This document shows positions 1-12,291 of a stretch of 64,000 nt of DNA, one piece after another (position 1 is the first letter of the stretch; each line of letters begins with the position of its first letter). A program made the position numbers and the translations under genes. Under the pieces are notes generated by a model. That model ran no database searches, was not told the origin of the DNA, and saw only the letters and a program-made list of their open reading frames with translations. Source of the stretch: Nemertoderma westbladi (Eukaryota > Xenacoelomorpha > Nemertodermatida > Nemertodermatidae); NCBI GenBank assembly GCA_032718475.1, contig JAUCBJ010005631.1, positions 1 to 64,000 of the forward strand, in the 5' to 3' direction.

Positions 1-3000
1 GACCATCGAGTTATAATAATGTATTAACACACGACGTCTTCAGTGATATAAATATATATTAAAATGTTTAAATAATATAACATATTAAATTAAATCTATA
101 AAATTCATAAAAATCATCAGGGATAGTTAATTATTAATTAATTAATTAATTAGCAATATTATTATAGTAATTCACAAAGCAGATGGTGCTATAATTCTAA
201 TAATTTTTATTTCAATTTTAGTTCTTACCTTTAAAGTTGCTGTAAATCTGTACAACAATATTATGTATCTGCTTTTTTTTTGAATTGCCACGCCTATTTC
301 TTAGATGCACGAAAAAAAGAGGACCGCTTAATTTTTGGGAATCGAATATAATCGCATTCGATTCAGCTTCTGAAAAAACTACTAGAGCTAGACAACAAAG
401 TCACGCTATTCGTTTTTAACATAACAACAATTTTTTAATTTTGTCCCGCGACTACTTCTATTTTTCATGAAAATTATGACACATAGCTTAAGAAATTATC
501 TTTTTTAAGGAAGTGTTTATCGATAATTTTTTCACCTATAGTCCAAATTTCGTAGGATTTCGTTGGACGATTACTAAAATTCCTTTTTTTTTCCTAATCG
601 GCCCCCCGCCAGTGCTGCTAATGCTCTAAACACCCCAGTCCAAATAGGGTTAAAATTCTTCCCAGATGGGGATAATACCCCAGAAAACATTGATTCGCCG
701 TATGACCAGCCAGTACACTATTGTGTTGTGGCGGTTTCATGGAGAGAATAAGCCAGGAACGGGTGGACTCTGAGAAGCCTCTATAAAAGAAAACTTGCTT
801 TAAAAAAATTAATAAAAATGAGGATAAACGTGATTGGCCATTGTATGGCGGGCTAATATAATTATTTATTAAACTGTATATCATTCTCAATACCGCTGAA
901 ATGCAGCATGCCGATTGTAGGTAGATAGATGAACAGTGTTGTCTACGCCACGATTAAGGAGTACAATTAATTTCATAATTTATTTATTTTAGAATTCAGC
1001 TCAATCACAAAATTATTCATCAATAAATATATACTGTATAATAATATGTTAAACCATGCATAAAACGACTATGGGATTAGCTTATTTACCATAAAATCAT
1101 ATTGGCGATATGGAATACCGAATGTAGCCGTTGCTAATTATCGCAACATGTTGCCTCCCGCTCTCTTTCTCTCTCTCTCTCAACGACCCCGATGCAACAC
1201 ATGATTTGAGACAAGCCCGTCAGCATTCTCCATGCTAAGCAACGGGAAGTAACATGCATGCAATCACGCCAACCACCAACTGCATGTGATGAGTAGCCTG
1301 CCTGCAACTGAACTGCATGTGATGGGCGGGCCTCACTGGTCAGGGAAGGCGGACACGATGACAACACTGCATGCAAACAGGTTCAACATAAATTTAGAAT
1401 TGCTGAATTATGAACAAAAGTTGATTTTGCCTTTGAGTTAGGCATTCTAGCAAGATGGTAATTTTCAAACATTGATATTTTTCACCCAGTCTATTGTCTA
1501 TCCTCTATAACGGTATTGAATTGATGGACAGATTGATGAGTGAAACCAGATGAGTGATACATAGAGACATCTTCAAATTATTTATTTCTAAAATTTATTT
1601 CACTGCTTCATGAAATTCTCAGCTTGGCACTTTCTCTCTGTAGGGTCTATGGTATACAGTAGGGTGCATGACATGTGACAGTTGGTTTCATTAGAATACT
1701 AATTTGAACATTTAGCCTATTTGCAGAATAATGTTATTTCACTTAAGGAAGCGAGAGCGCTCCCAGTTTATCTTTTCTTCCAGAATACTTTATCAATTTG
1801 TATGATTCCTAATCACAGCAAGATATCTAAATTTCCAACTAAGTTACCCATGCTAATCCCATCCCATTTCGTTATCATTGGAAAGCCAACAAATCCAGAT
1901 TCTTTCAGACATGTTCAGATAACCCAAAAAAGTTTATCTAAATACAATCTGTTAGTCTGTCAATGAACACTGCAGAGAGAATGAATACGTATCTTTCAAT
2001 GCAGTATGTTTGCTGCATGCTGCGAATGCCTAGGCCTATGGGCTAGGGAAAACTGCACTAATATGATCATATTAATTGTCAGCAACTAAGGACAAATCTA
2101 GCTCTACTTAATTGAACCTAAGTGGAGTTATCCTTGTACTAACAACTGCCCCCCCACTTACTCTTAATCAATGCATTAGTCTCTGAGGAAAACCCTTTTA
2201 TCTCATCACAGCTCCAGGCAGGAAAGATAAGCAATTGAAATAAGAATATTAGTGGATGTATGAAACAGATGATATTTGAAAAGAAATTGGAAACAACGTT
2301 GAGTTAATTTATATTTGTGGCAGCTGGCACCTGGTAGTACTCTAGTGGTATCCGGCGAGACCCTGTAATATAGATGCCTGGAGCATGGAGCCCATCTTCA
2401 GTATTAGTATATATGACAAGGAATTCCGGATAACTAAACTCAATGTAGACGGAACTAATTATTTCCTGGAACACAGAAGTGTCACCGCAAAGGACTACAA
2501 CAGCCGATAGTATTACCATACCATTAGAACACTGGGACATAATTTTATCATTCTGTAAAATCACTACAATAAGTTACACGGGTGGGGCATTCTGCAACAG
2601 AAGCTGCAAGCCATCTCTGCGAACAATTATAATTATACTATGGCATGGATGGCTAATTATTTATTCTGATATTGGCATAAGACACCCACTCGGACAGACT
2701 TTTGGAAAACGGCCATGGTATAATTATTTAATTCATTTATACTTGATTAGGAGTTTAGCCCTTTTAAAATCTCACTTTAAAATAGGCTATGCAAAGCGGA
2801 TTGAATATCATATATGTGTTAAAGGCTCGCTGTTTGTATGTTGGGGGTGATACAATAATAGAGTCGTCATGTTTATGTAAAGTCATCAAGTCCCATTTCC
2901 TATTTTGTTTGTGTAGGTACTGTGTAATGTCTTGTTTAAACGCATAGAAATCACCATTAATTTAAAATATAGAAAATCTATCCTTACTAACTATTATTTA

Positions 3001-3899
3001 TTAATTATTATTAATTATTAATTAATTATTACTATTTATTATTATGACTAATTATTATTTAAATTATATAACAATGGTGTTAATAAAGTTAAGTTTATAC
3101 ACCTGATTGTGTAGGCCTAATGGTGCAACCATAGTCATCATGTATATTGGATATTCTATTCAGTTAGATTTGTAAGCCAGCCTTAATATTTGTATATCCA
3201 ATATGTATGTATACAGGATAATCAAATAGAACGAACATGAAAACTTGTCCCAATTAGCAAACGAATGAGACATTAATTCCCTCCCAAAGTTATTGCCTTA
3301 TTGCCTGGGAGATTATCTTCGTAGGCCGTGATTGTCAAACACTATTATAATCCATTAAATTTGAATAGTAAAGTTAAAAACCTAATAGTATTAGATTTGG
3401 TCATGTGGTCATTCAACCCAACACAGCATTACAATCACCCCTCCTTATGCACCACACACCTCTATTATTAATATTACGATCTACTCCACTGGACACACTC
3501 TTAACGCCTTAGGAATGCTGTGTTGTTCTCTAACACCACATCTCCGCATCAGCTAGGTTGCGATTTGCTTTACGGTTTTCTTAGCACAATTAATGTTGAA
3601 GTATTATTTCGATTATTCTGTAGTTTGTACAAATGTGTTCACTTGGTCAGAGAGGTGGCTATTTACAGTACAGTACAGGCATAATATTATAATATGTATT
3701 GTATCTAAGGCCTTTATGCACCATTATGCATCTCACTTATCTTAACTATGCTTCGTCAGATCAGAACAGCTGGACCCTATCTTTTATTTCAACCATAAGA
3801 AATTGGTACAAATGTATCAAACGTTTATAGCTAAAATTTTAAAGTAATAAATATTTACTTAAAGACTTATAATATAAAAATTTATGAATGGGAGAATAT
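1..3899. other. Gene-free AT-rich spacer
   Basis: I see no supportable gene here. The short open frames lack recognisable domains and do not stand out from chance. There is a CT-rich run near 1159-1182 and AT-rich low-complexity sequence at 2980-3070. At 899-913 a short stretch matches the tip of the RTE-like LINE 3' end (a GCAGCATGCCGAT core followed by a TAG-like run), which could be an extremely truncated copy. Confidence 0.5.
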
Positions 3900-3929
3900 T
3901 TTAGGCTCCATTAAGCCAAGGAATGCCTG

Positions 3930-4165
3930 TTCATGTTCACCACCATGAGTGATCTTCCACAGTAAGTAAACCCTTCCACTCCTTTTCCAAATTTGCCTTG
4001 GTTCCCATTTGTCGACCAGTCAAGGATGAAAGCCGGGGTTGGGCTAGGCTGCAGCATTTAAAGCACTTTTCCCAAATAGTTATGCCTCATCTAGGGATCG
4101 AACCAGGCCGACCTTCTGAATGGAAGCCCAGGAATGTCACCACTAGACCAAACTGCTGCAATTTA
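3930..4165 (-). mobile_element. tRNA-derived SINE (head with A and B boxes)
   Basis: On the minus strand the sequence reads like a tRNA-derived RNA polymerase III promoter. The A box TGGTCTAGTGG is the complement of 4140-4150 and the B box GGTTCGATCCC is the complement of 4094-4104. Both match the eukaryotic tRNA consensus, and their starts are 46 nt apart, as in a tRNA gene. No clear tRNA cloverleaf acceptor stem is seen, and the sequence continues towards 3930 as a non-tRNA body, which fits a SINE better than a functional tRNA. Exact ends and the tail are not determined. Confidence 0.6.
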
Positions 4166-5556
4166 AGACGTTAAATACTTATTGTTATTATTAGTATAAA
4201 AATTTATAAGGTTACAGTGCGATGCATTTTAATGTAGAGAAGAGTTGTTGTATCTTTAATGGAGAAGATAACGGAAATCGTATTAAGTGCTAGAGTGCGA
4301 TTTCAAGTATGTAATTCTATTCGAAAATAGACATATTAATTCCAATTACGCAACAGGTGTGCGCATTTCTGTGCTGTACGACCTACTAAGGTTCATCTGG
4401 ACTTATGAGGCTCGCCCCACTATTAAATTATAGGCATTTCTATGGGCTGCCATGCGTCATTTAGACTACTATACTCAAATCTGCGAAATATTCTAAGGTT
4501 TCTTTAATTAAGATTGTAACTGGAAGTCGTGAGTCCATGTGTATGTGTAACCCAATATGTATGAAGCTTCTTAGGAACGTGCTATGCCAGTATTAATTTT
4601 GTGTAAAATCTCTCGGTTTTATGATGGTGACAATAGCTAAGACACATCACACCCGCGGGTTTCTAATTCTAATTGGACATTCAAATTAGATCACGGATTT
4701 TTTTCTGTATGATATACGGAAGAGTTTTAAATTCCAATTAAATTATTTTAATACATTTCATCGAAATATCAAATTGAGAAAAATTTCTATTAATGCATAA
4801 TTTATTATACAGAAGGTAACTTGATCTTCAAATATTATTCATCACATTATCTGCCTGCGCTGTTATGATGCAATGGCACTGAAGCTAAATAACTTGAAAA
4901 GTCGCACATTTACAGAGGATAGACCCTTTACAACTATCTTGTATACGTACTGTAAGCTTGGTAATACGTGCCGTCTAGGCATGCTCAGCCCAAGCTCATA
5001 TGTGTCTACCTCTTTGGGTGTTCAAATTCATCAGTTCCGATGGAGTTATCATGATCAACAAATGAATCAATATCAATTGCGGGTGATAGGAACTTAACTT
5101 TATGACTTCTTGCAGTTAAAATGTGACACTTGAGCTATCGATTCGGATAGATTCGCAAGAAATGTCTATATTCCGCCTCAATTGTTCCAATTATGAAATA
5201 TTAATTGTAAAGAAAATTATATTTAAACAGTAATATTTAAACAGATAAAGTACAAAGTATGTGTGTGCCAGCCATGTTCATTTCAGAAGACATGCAGTAG
5301 TTTCCAGAATGAGTTCTCCTGCTGTTCGAAATGTTAATGAGAAATAAAGGTATTCAATAGTTATATCCAAAGGGTTGATCATGAATATAAGAATATTATT
5401 TGCACTGAATCGACTTTCCAGTTTCATACCGAAAGGGCTTTGTGGTCTGATTAGTTGTCTTTATCACTTTTGATCCTATAAAATTCTGGAAAGTCTATTA
5501 AGTGCAAATTAAATGTTTGATTTCGTAATCACGTATTAAATATTGATCTAATTACT
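4166..5556. other. Gene-free spacer
   Basis: Unique-looking AT-rich sequence. The 74-codon open frame at 4873-5097 has no recognisable domain and no supporting context. Confidence 0.4.
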
Positions 5557-5658
5557 CTATTGGTCAAATCACCCTATTGGTCAAATCATCCTATTGGTCA
5601 AATCACCCTATTGGTCAAATCATCCTATTGGTCAAATCACCCTATTGGTCAAATCACC
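5557..5658. repeat. 17-bp tandem repeat, 6 copies
   Basis: Six consecutive copies of a 17-bp unit, CTATTGGTCAAATCACC. The position before the unit end alternates C and T in successive copies (CACCC, CATCC, CACCC, CATCC), so the real repeat is partly a 34-bp dimer. Each unit contains an inverted CCAAT (ATTGG). Confidence 0.9.
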
Positions 5659-5911
5659 ATTAACAAGAATTGAGACACAGCAGTTCTGCACCCAGACGTT
5701 TGCATCTGCTCATTGGGGGAAAGTATACAGCTTCCTTAAATATGCACCTTGTTTCTTCCTTATCTGCATTAAAAAATTAATAAATAGTACGCAACTAGCA
5801 TTTTGGCAGTAAATTCACATCATATTAACCTAGTACTAGCAAATAGATAGAAGCTATATATTTATATATATCATGCACCCTCACATCTCTCTATCAACCT
5901 CTACTTTTTCA

Positions 5912-6165
5912 AGATTATCCGCATCTTCAATGCCAGTATCCTTTTAAGGGGTTTATCAAAAAAAGTTATGGGCACCTCACAATGGTTCTTCTCTCCATGC
6001 TGCCAAAGCACAATATCATGAATGGGCTGGGCTGGGCGTGGGCAGGTCCTCACAGCGACAGCAAGTATAAGGTTGTATGGAGTTACCAAACAAGCACATC
6101 CATTGAGATATGGTCTGGTTTGAGAGGTCCGCATATTACTGTACTTGACACAATGAACCAGTTGA
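5912..6165 (-). mobile_element. Ancient 3'-end relic of RTE-like LINE
   Basis: This is a strongly diverged minus-strand copy of the C-terminal part of the RTE-like LINE seen intact at 60060-63826. The DNA aligns by eye with the copy at 31.3-31.6 kb: it starts with an equivalent of GATCATCCGCATCTTCAA and ends with GTACTTGACACAATGAACC. The broken translation keeps a motif like HD-IVLWQ-HG-N-H, equivalent to the family's NLVLWQPHGVNKHG. It is the oldest-looking copy of the family in the window, with many substitutions and indels and no tail. Confidence 0.75.
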
Positions 6166-7300
6166 TTTAATGACCATATATAGCACGTTTGTATATGTAC
6201 TACCCGGAGATAGGGTGTCCTCAGATTCGGTGTCCAGAAATTTGGAGAGTCAAGAGTCCATACTGAAGGAGGCCTACCAGTTCTACAGCTGTTCTAAATA
6301 ATCGAACCATATGATTCAATGTATTCTATCTATGTGACTTCCTATCTTTTACAAGCCATTTGCCATTCAATGCATATACTGTATGTATTTTGAGTACGTA
6401 TTATCTCCCAAGTAACATAAGTTTACCCACATGCTCAAGCACACCACCCTTAGAGCTTAAACGATCTCACACTTCCTGAGGTGTGATGAAGTTAACCTTT
6501 TTGTTAACAAAATTTTGTTCTTGGAGAAAGAACCGACACGGAAGCAGCCTGTTCCATTGAACTTAGAAAGATTCTGAGAGTCTTTCTAAGTCATTCACAT
6601 TCCGAGAGCATAACTACAGCCATCAGTCATCAGCAAAGTCTACATCGGCAAGATGCTTGCTTATTTCAAAGAAATTCTCATGCATCTTGCATCTCCAGTG
6701 TACGGCCTCCCATAGTCTACCATGTATTCTATAATTCGAGATGCAAAAATAGAACATCGAGGATGTCCTTTTTTGCATCTTGCATCTCTAGTGTGCGGAT
6801 GTGATGCAGCGATGTGACTGCACCAATTACCGGTACATAAAAAATACGAGTGTTTTATCTTGGTGGGAAGTGTAAGCAGCATCCGTTGACACTCAAGAAA
6901 CCCGACGTATACTCAAAACGAATGTATAAAAACCTTCCAACATATTATGTTTCATAATATAAACAATATATTAAATACTACAACAGCCCTATTTAATCTG
7001 CTAACTAGCTAATGTATATATATCTGACGGTCTATATCCGTAACTATCCGTATTTCCACAGCTACCACCTATCTACGGTGCACCGTACTGTTCAGCATCC
7101 TGCCTGACGTCATTTCCGGCATTTAAAGCCATACTGTATATATCCTCATATGGAACGGGGTTCTCATAACCAGTCAGGGCCTTACATATATTATTCTATA
7201 AATTATTATAATTATTAATATTATTGTTGGATATGTAGCATCATTGCCAAACACGGGACACCCAACTGATCTGGTATCTATAAAATCTCTTTAGAAAAGC
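6166..7300. other. Gene-free spacer with a short local duplication
   Basis: No gene seen. The phrase GCATCTTGCATCTC followed by AGTGT occurs twice, near 6692 and 6776, so a small local duplication is present. The remainder is AT-rich unique sequence. Confidence 0.35.
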
Positions 7301-7315
7301 ATACATTTCGATAGC

Positions 7316-8056
7316 ATGATGGTGACCACAAAGATGCGTCCAAGGCGGTTGAGAAACTGGCTCCTCAAATCACAGATAGCTGATAATATAACCTATGTGG
7401 CGAACACGATGAGGGGTAATCCCAGAGCTTTCTGGACTCATTTCAATCCAAAACACAAGGCTAAACAACCTTGCGATCCAGCAATGAGGTCAAAATTAAC
7501 AGACTTCTTTAAAGATCGGTTTGGAAGGGAAAGCTGTAGCGATGATGTTACTAAACTTGATAATGATATTGCTGATCGTTGTAATACAGGATCTGCTGAC
7601 ATACCCACTGTATCGGAATTGGCAATCCGCAATTCGATATTATCTCTTTCCAAACGCAAATCTCCCGATAACAGGATGCTAACAGTAGAGCACCTGATGC
7701 ACAGTAACGAGAGTGACATCTGCAAATCATTCGCAATGATAACAAACGCATCATTTAGAATTGGAGTGGTCCCTGACCTGTTTGGCGAAACTATTCTTAC
7801 ATGCATCTATAAGGGAAAAGGAAAAGAGCAGACGGACCCAACCTCATATAGGCCAATCTCTAGTATATCCATCGCGAAGTTGTTCGAAGCGATAATACTT
7901 AAACACTACCTATCCACCATTACTAAACATCATCCGGCGCAGCTAGCGTACCAAAAGGGAATTGGAATAGATTTAATAATTGCTGGAATTCTTGAACAGC
8001 TTGAACATAACTGCCAATCTACCATACCCACCTTTGCCTGCCAGGTTGACATAGCC
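7316..8056 (+). pseudogene. Host LINE, 5' part of reverse transcriptase (interrupted)
   Basis: An open frame that reads into the start of a non-LTR retrotransposon reverse transcriptase. After a linker (NPRAFWTHFNPK, residues about 34-45) come the RT fingers, with DPTSYRPISSISIAKLFEAI at about residues 175-194 and QLAYQKG at about 207-213. The real LINE frame stops at the second element: after FACQVDIA the sequence jumps into a different LINE at 8057, and the missing palm domain resumes at 11125. The first 53 nt after the junction belong to the inserted element, so the open frame to 8116 is chimeric. No upstream endonuclease is seen, so this host LINE is itself probably 5'-truncated. The exact clade is uncertain. 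Confidence 0.8.
8047..8056. repeat. Target-site duplication, left copy
   Basis: TGACATAGCC, identical to 11125-11134. The two copies flank the inserted RTE-like LINE exactly, and the host reading frame is restored when one copy plus the insert is ignored. Confidence 0.9.
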
Positions 8057-8109
8057 GGGATTCTGGAGTTGGGGGCTACTCTCACGTTCCACCCCAACCA
8101 ACAAAGCCA

Positions 8110-8871
8110 TTGGTGAATCTGAGGCAAGTCACTAGACTAGCCTCAGTTAATACCCTAACACTCGGGTCCCCAATGCGACAAGGTGAGCTGACTGCCCTGG
8201 CAGATAAGCTTTCTCTTAGCGCAGTGGGTGTCCAAGAGCACCGAATGCAGACTGGACAGACTGATGAGGTTCTGATTAAAAACATGGGGGGCGGTTGGCG
8301 ACTCGCCATCGCGTCAGCAGATGATAGTGGCAATGGCGGTATTGGTCTATTGATGAATCCAACTGCACTTGCAGCATTGGACAAAATAGACCAAATCTCT
8401 AACCGCATCATCCGTTGCCACTTCTCATGTTCTGGAAGACTGGCTAAGAAGTTTCCTAAGGTGGTTCTGATTGTGTGCTACTCTCCAACTAGTGTTGCCC
8501 CTGTAGAGGAGGTGGAAAATTTCTACCACAATCTACAAGCAGCTACTGATGGAGTGGATCAGCATGCATTCTTAACATTCCTGGGAGACTTTAATGCAAG
8601 TCTGCATCAATCACCTACATCGCCCTGGGTCTATAGCAATAGTGTCAACCGAAATTCCGTCCATCTTCAGGATTTTATCTCTGGAAATGGATTGTTTTCG
8701 GCTGGAACCCAGTTCAAGAAGCGAACTGGAAAGCTATGGATTCATAGTGGACCCAGTGGTCACCATAACATATTCTGTTTCGTAGGAAGTACAGGAGCTC
8801 TATACAAGACTGTAATGCATTTACACTTCGACCCTTCTCCAGTGATCACCGCCTTATTGTGGCCAAGGTGA
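8110..8871 (+). pseudogene. APE-type endonuclease part of RTE-like LINE
   Basis: The AP-endonuclease-like domain that nicks target DNA in non-LTR retrotransposition. Visible motifs are NTLTLGSPMRQGE (residues about 14-26), GVQEHRM (40-46), GGIGLLMNP (75-83) and LGDFNAS (157-163), the last holding the catalytic GDFN signature. Near 8760 a small deletion relative to the sibling at 61.46 kb shifts the frame, so the final SDHR segment is read in another frame. Not functional. Confidence 0.85.
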
Positions 8872-9714
8872 GACTTAGTCTGCGTGCTAACAGAACAACG
8901 AAATCTGCCTTGCCGCAGCATGACTGGTCCTCTCTGTTGCAACCACCAAGTGTGAGATCCAGCTTCACACTACAGCTGAGCAACAGGTATGAGGTTCTTG
9001 CCTCTGAGGCGGCAGATCACTGTGAGGGCTATACTGCCTTCACAGAAGCAGTTAAGTTAGCAGCTAAAGAAACAGTTCCTGTATACCCTCGAAACAGGAA
9101 AAGGGCCCCCTGGACTGACAACAAAATCATGAAGTGCCGAAATGACCTATATAAGGCGCAGAAAGAGTCCCGACTCAAACAGACTACAGCGGCCAAGAAT
9201 GCAGTTAAGGATGCATCTAGGTCCCAGGCAGTACTCTGTTAATCTACATGAGCTAATAAACCAACAGGTTGATGCCATCAATGTTGCTGACGACAGCAGG
9301 CAATCATCCCAGGCATGGAAATCGATCAACTTGCTTACTGGGCGGAAAAGCCAACCAACAACCAAGGTTAAGGCTGAATCACCAGCCGATCGCCTCAATG
9401 GTTGGAAGGCCCACTTTGAAAAGCTCCTCAATAATGACAGGGTATTGCGTGATAACTTTATAGAAGTAAAAGTGTCTGAGTCTGTACTCCCAGATATTCC
9501 CATTGGCGATATCTCCTTTGCAGAAGTGAAGGCTGCTGCAAAGAGCATTAAGACCAATCGTGTCAGTGGAGTAGATGGTGTTCCCCCTGAGGTCTTTAAA
9601 ATACCTGAGTGTTTAAAGCTCATCTATCCCATCATAGTAGACATGTACCGTACAACAAGAGTCTCACAAGAAATGAAAACAAATAAGTTGGTGCCAGTTC
9701 CCAAGAAAATATAG
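8859..9714 (+). pseudogene. Linker and N-terminal RT part of RTE-like LINE (frameshifted)
   Basis: Two overlapping frames (8859-9242 and 9142-9714) together correspond to the segment between endonuclease and RT in the sibling copy. A deletion near 9225 (sibling has extra bases around its RSLNRQYS segment) changes the frame. The second part contains SGVDGVPPEVFKIPECLKLI, an RT region 1/2 motif. At 9707-9745 there is a small A-rich insertion made of three near copies of ATAGAGAAAAA, replacing the sibling's GGGCAACCT. Confidence 0.8.
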
Positions 9715-9774
9715 AGAAAAATAGAGAAAAATAAGAGAAAAATAACACTCTATGGTTCTTTTCGGGGAATCTCA

Positions 9775-10320
9775 TTGATCTCGATTGCTGCAAAGCTATA
9801 CAATAGAATTCTATTAAATCGCATCAGGGATCCCATTGAGAGACTGCTCCGTGGAAATCAGAATGGGTTCCGTAAAGGTCGTGGGACCATGGAGCCCATT
9901 TTGGCACTTAGAAGGATAATTGAAGAGTTATCAAAAAAGAAAGACAGGCATCTGGTTGTTATCTTTGTTGACTTCTTCAAGGCCTTTGATTCAGTCTCTC
10001 GCTCACTTATGTTCAGCATACTTTCATTATATGCGATTCCTGATGAAATTATTGCAGCAATCAGATCAGTATACGATGGTTCGACAACATTTGTGTCTAC
10101 TGTTGACAGTGACACAGAACCATTTGTAGTGTTATGGGGCTTCCTCCAGGGAGACACACTTGCACCATTCTTGTTCACAATTGTGGTTGACTATGTTCTA
10201 CGCATGTCCTTAGATCATCATAATAATGATGGGGTGATGATAACTCCACCTACTGGCTCCAGAAGTCGAGGAAATCCTGCCAAATACCTAACTGATCTAG
10301 ACTTTGCTGATGACTTATGA
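9775..10320 (+). pseudogene. RT palm domain of RTE-like LINE
   Basis: Core reverse transcriptase. Motifs in order: NQNGFRKGRGTMEPI (residues about 29-43), motif A FVDFFKAFDSVSR (about 64-76), motif B LQGDTLAPFLF (about 124-134) and motif C DFADD (about 176-180), the polymerase catalytic aspartates. The frame ends at a TGA at 10318-10320 where the sibling copy has a glycine codon GGA, a point mutation. Inactive copy. Confidence 0.88.
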
Positions 10321-10584
10321 GTACTCTCAGAATCACTAGAGGGAGCCCAACGGCTCCTCAGCTCATTAGAACATGCTGCTTCTAGTGTTGGTCTTTTTAT
10401 TAACTCCAGAAAGACCAAAATTTTGACAGTTAACTTTGAAAGTCCTCGGCAAGTCTCTGATTGGATGAGCATAAGCTCAAAACATGGTATGCTTGAGCAT
10501 GTGGACGACTTCTGTAACCTGGGATCATGGATCCGGAAGTCAGGTGAGGACCTCTGAATACGTAAGGGAAAGGCATGGGCAGCC

Positions 10585-11082
10585 TTGAATAGGCTTTCCA
10601 TGATTTGGAAGTCACCGAGAATTAATCGGAAACTTAAGGTCCAATTATTTAGAGCAGCAGTAGTTCCAGTACTCCTCTATGGGAGTCCATGCTGGGCTCT
10701 AACTGCTGAGGACACCAAATCTCTGGATTGCACATTCACAAGAATGCTACGCCGGGTTCATTGTGTCAAGTACAATGCACCCATCTCCAACCAGATACTA
10801 TATAACATTGGAGGTGTCTCATTGGTTCCCCCAAGCTTGACACTAGAACAAAATCGCCTCCGCTTTGTAGCACATTGCTTTCACCATGAGGACCAACCAG
10901 TGCATAATCTTGTACTTTGGCAGCCTCATGGTGTGAATAAGCATGGTGGACAGCCCATGACTTTCTTGAGACGCATCTTAAAGGACACTGGCCTTGAAGA
11001 TGCGGATGATCTAGCAAATGTCATGGGTGATAGGGAGTTGTGGCGGTGCAATTTTGTCGATAAGCCGGCACAGCATTCTTAA
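10585..11082 (+). pseudogene. C-terminal region of RTE-like LINE ORF2
   Basis: The conserved C-terminal region of this LINE family after the RT: LKVQLFRAAVVPVLLYGSPC (about residues 17-36) and HNLVLWQPHGVNKHGGQP, ending KPAQHS and a TAA. It is separated from the RT by an internal TGA at 10556, where the sibling has CGA. The 3' untranslated end and a (TAG)n tail follow directly. Confidence 0.85.
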
Positions 11083-11124
11083 AAATGCAGCTGCAATGCA
11101 GCATGCCGATCCTATTAGTAGTAG

Positions 11125-12291
11125 TGACATAGCCACTGCCTTCGACTCAGTGGACCACTGTCTTTTATTTAGTCGACTCCTGGAGGTTTTAAACCCATAC
11201 ATATGCAGAGTGCTATTCAGTTACTATAAACTGGGGCTAATGTTTATATCCATTGATGGTAGTGTAGATATCAGTGGCTTCAAGGTTAGAATAGGAGTGA
11301 AACAAGGATCCTTAATTTCGCCATGTCTTTTTAACTTCTTCACGGAGTCTATCTATAAAGCATTATGCACTGCACAACAGTCTCAAATAGCAACATGGCA
11401 GCATTATGGGTCATTAACTATGCTGACGATATCCTCGTGTTAGCGAATTCTGGGCAGTCATTGGAAAGAATGGTTCATATAATTTGCAATGAATTAGATA
11501 AATTAAAGCTACAAACAGACCCCACCAAAAGTAAATGGACAGTCTTCAAATCTAAGAACACCGATCATACTCCAGCTGCACTAAATATTGGTGGAAAACT
11601 TTTGCCTGACTCCAAACTTATCAGCTTTCTGGGGGTGACTCTGAGATCGCAATGCAGGCCCCTAGCTGATTGTATACGTACTCTCACCATACTATCAGAA
11701 AGATTTCATAGAAATGGTTGGACCGCGAAACACTACCCTATAGAAGTAATTTCACACCTCTGGAAATCAATAGCAATTCCCTCTTACTTACACTCCCAAG
11801 GATTTAGCATAGGCGCAATGTCCGTTGACGACCAAGGGCGACTTGACGCCCACTATAGAAAGCTACTCCGTGGCCTACTCTTTGTCGGCAACTATGTATC
11901 TAACGAATGTTTATACACTCTCTTTGACACACCACAGATCACAACGCAATCTGTTAAGGCTTGTCTTGGAACCATACTCAGATCTACTAATTGCCCTAAT
12001 TTTTGTCTGCAACTTAGTCTTCGGGTGAACCTTCTATCAAACCTGCGATCAACTTCCAAGTTCATGGGACTCAGCAGCAGCATCAAATATGCAGCGTTGG
12101 ATCATGGACTCCAGTCAGTATTGTCTCTACTGAACTACCGCTACCATAGAGGACATCTAACAGAACGCCTACGACCTCTACATCCGAGTTGCAAAACTAA
12201 AGAGCAGGCTACGTTCATAAAAGACTGCTATAGCCTCAAACAGAGTTTTATAACAAAACATGGGCGTTTACTCGAGTTTTTCGGACTATAA
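11125..12291 (+). pseudogene. Host LINE, RT palm to C terminus (resumed after insertion)
   Basis: Continuation of the LINE interrupted at 8056. Reading from the second target duplication gives RT motif A with TAFDSVDHCLL, motif B (GVKQGSLISPCLF, 11298-11336) and, after a frameshift near 11400, motif C with NYADDILVLAN (about 11415-11447). The last part is the open frame 11365-12291, with LISFLGVTLRSQ and a C-terminal domain ending in LLEFFGL. At least one frameshift lies between motifs B and C, so this copy was already damaged or decayed later. The 3' end after 12291 is not sharply defined. Confidence 0.82.

Larger units (their letters stand above)
8057..11124 (+). mobile_element. RTE-like LINE copy inserted in another LINE
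   Basis: A 5'-truncated copy of the RTE-like LINE family, 3.07 kb, in the same orientation as its host LINE. It begins at the equivalent of about position 60760 of the near-full-length copy (60060-63826) and ends in a short (TAG)n tail at 11113-11124. A 10-bp target duplication flanks it (8047-8056, 11125-11134). It carries part of the APE endonuclease, the whole RT and the C-terminal region, but is broken by frameshifts and stop codons, so it is dead. It lies inside RT motif A of the host element. Confidence 0.92.

Noticed and set aside
899-920. Tiny match to the RTE-like LINE 3' tip with a TAG-like run
   Set aside because: Only about 15 bases match. It is too short to separate a truncated insertion from chance, and no duplication was found.
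2304-2850. Overlapping open frames on both strands (86 and 123 codons)
   Set aside because: They overlap antisense, lack motifs, and neither has supporting context.
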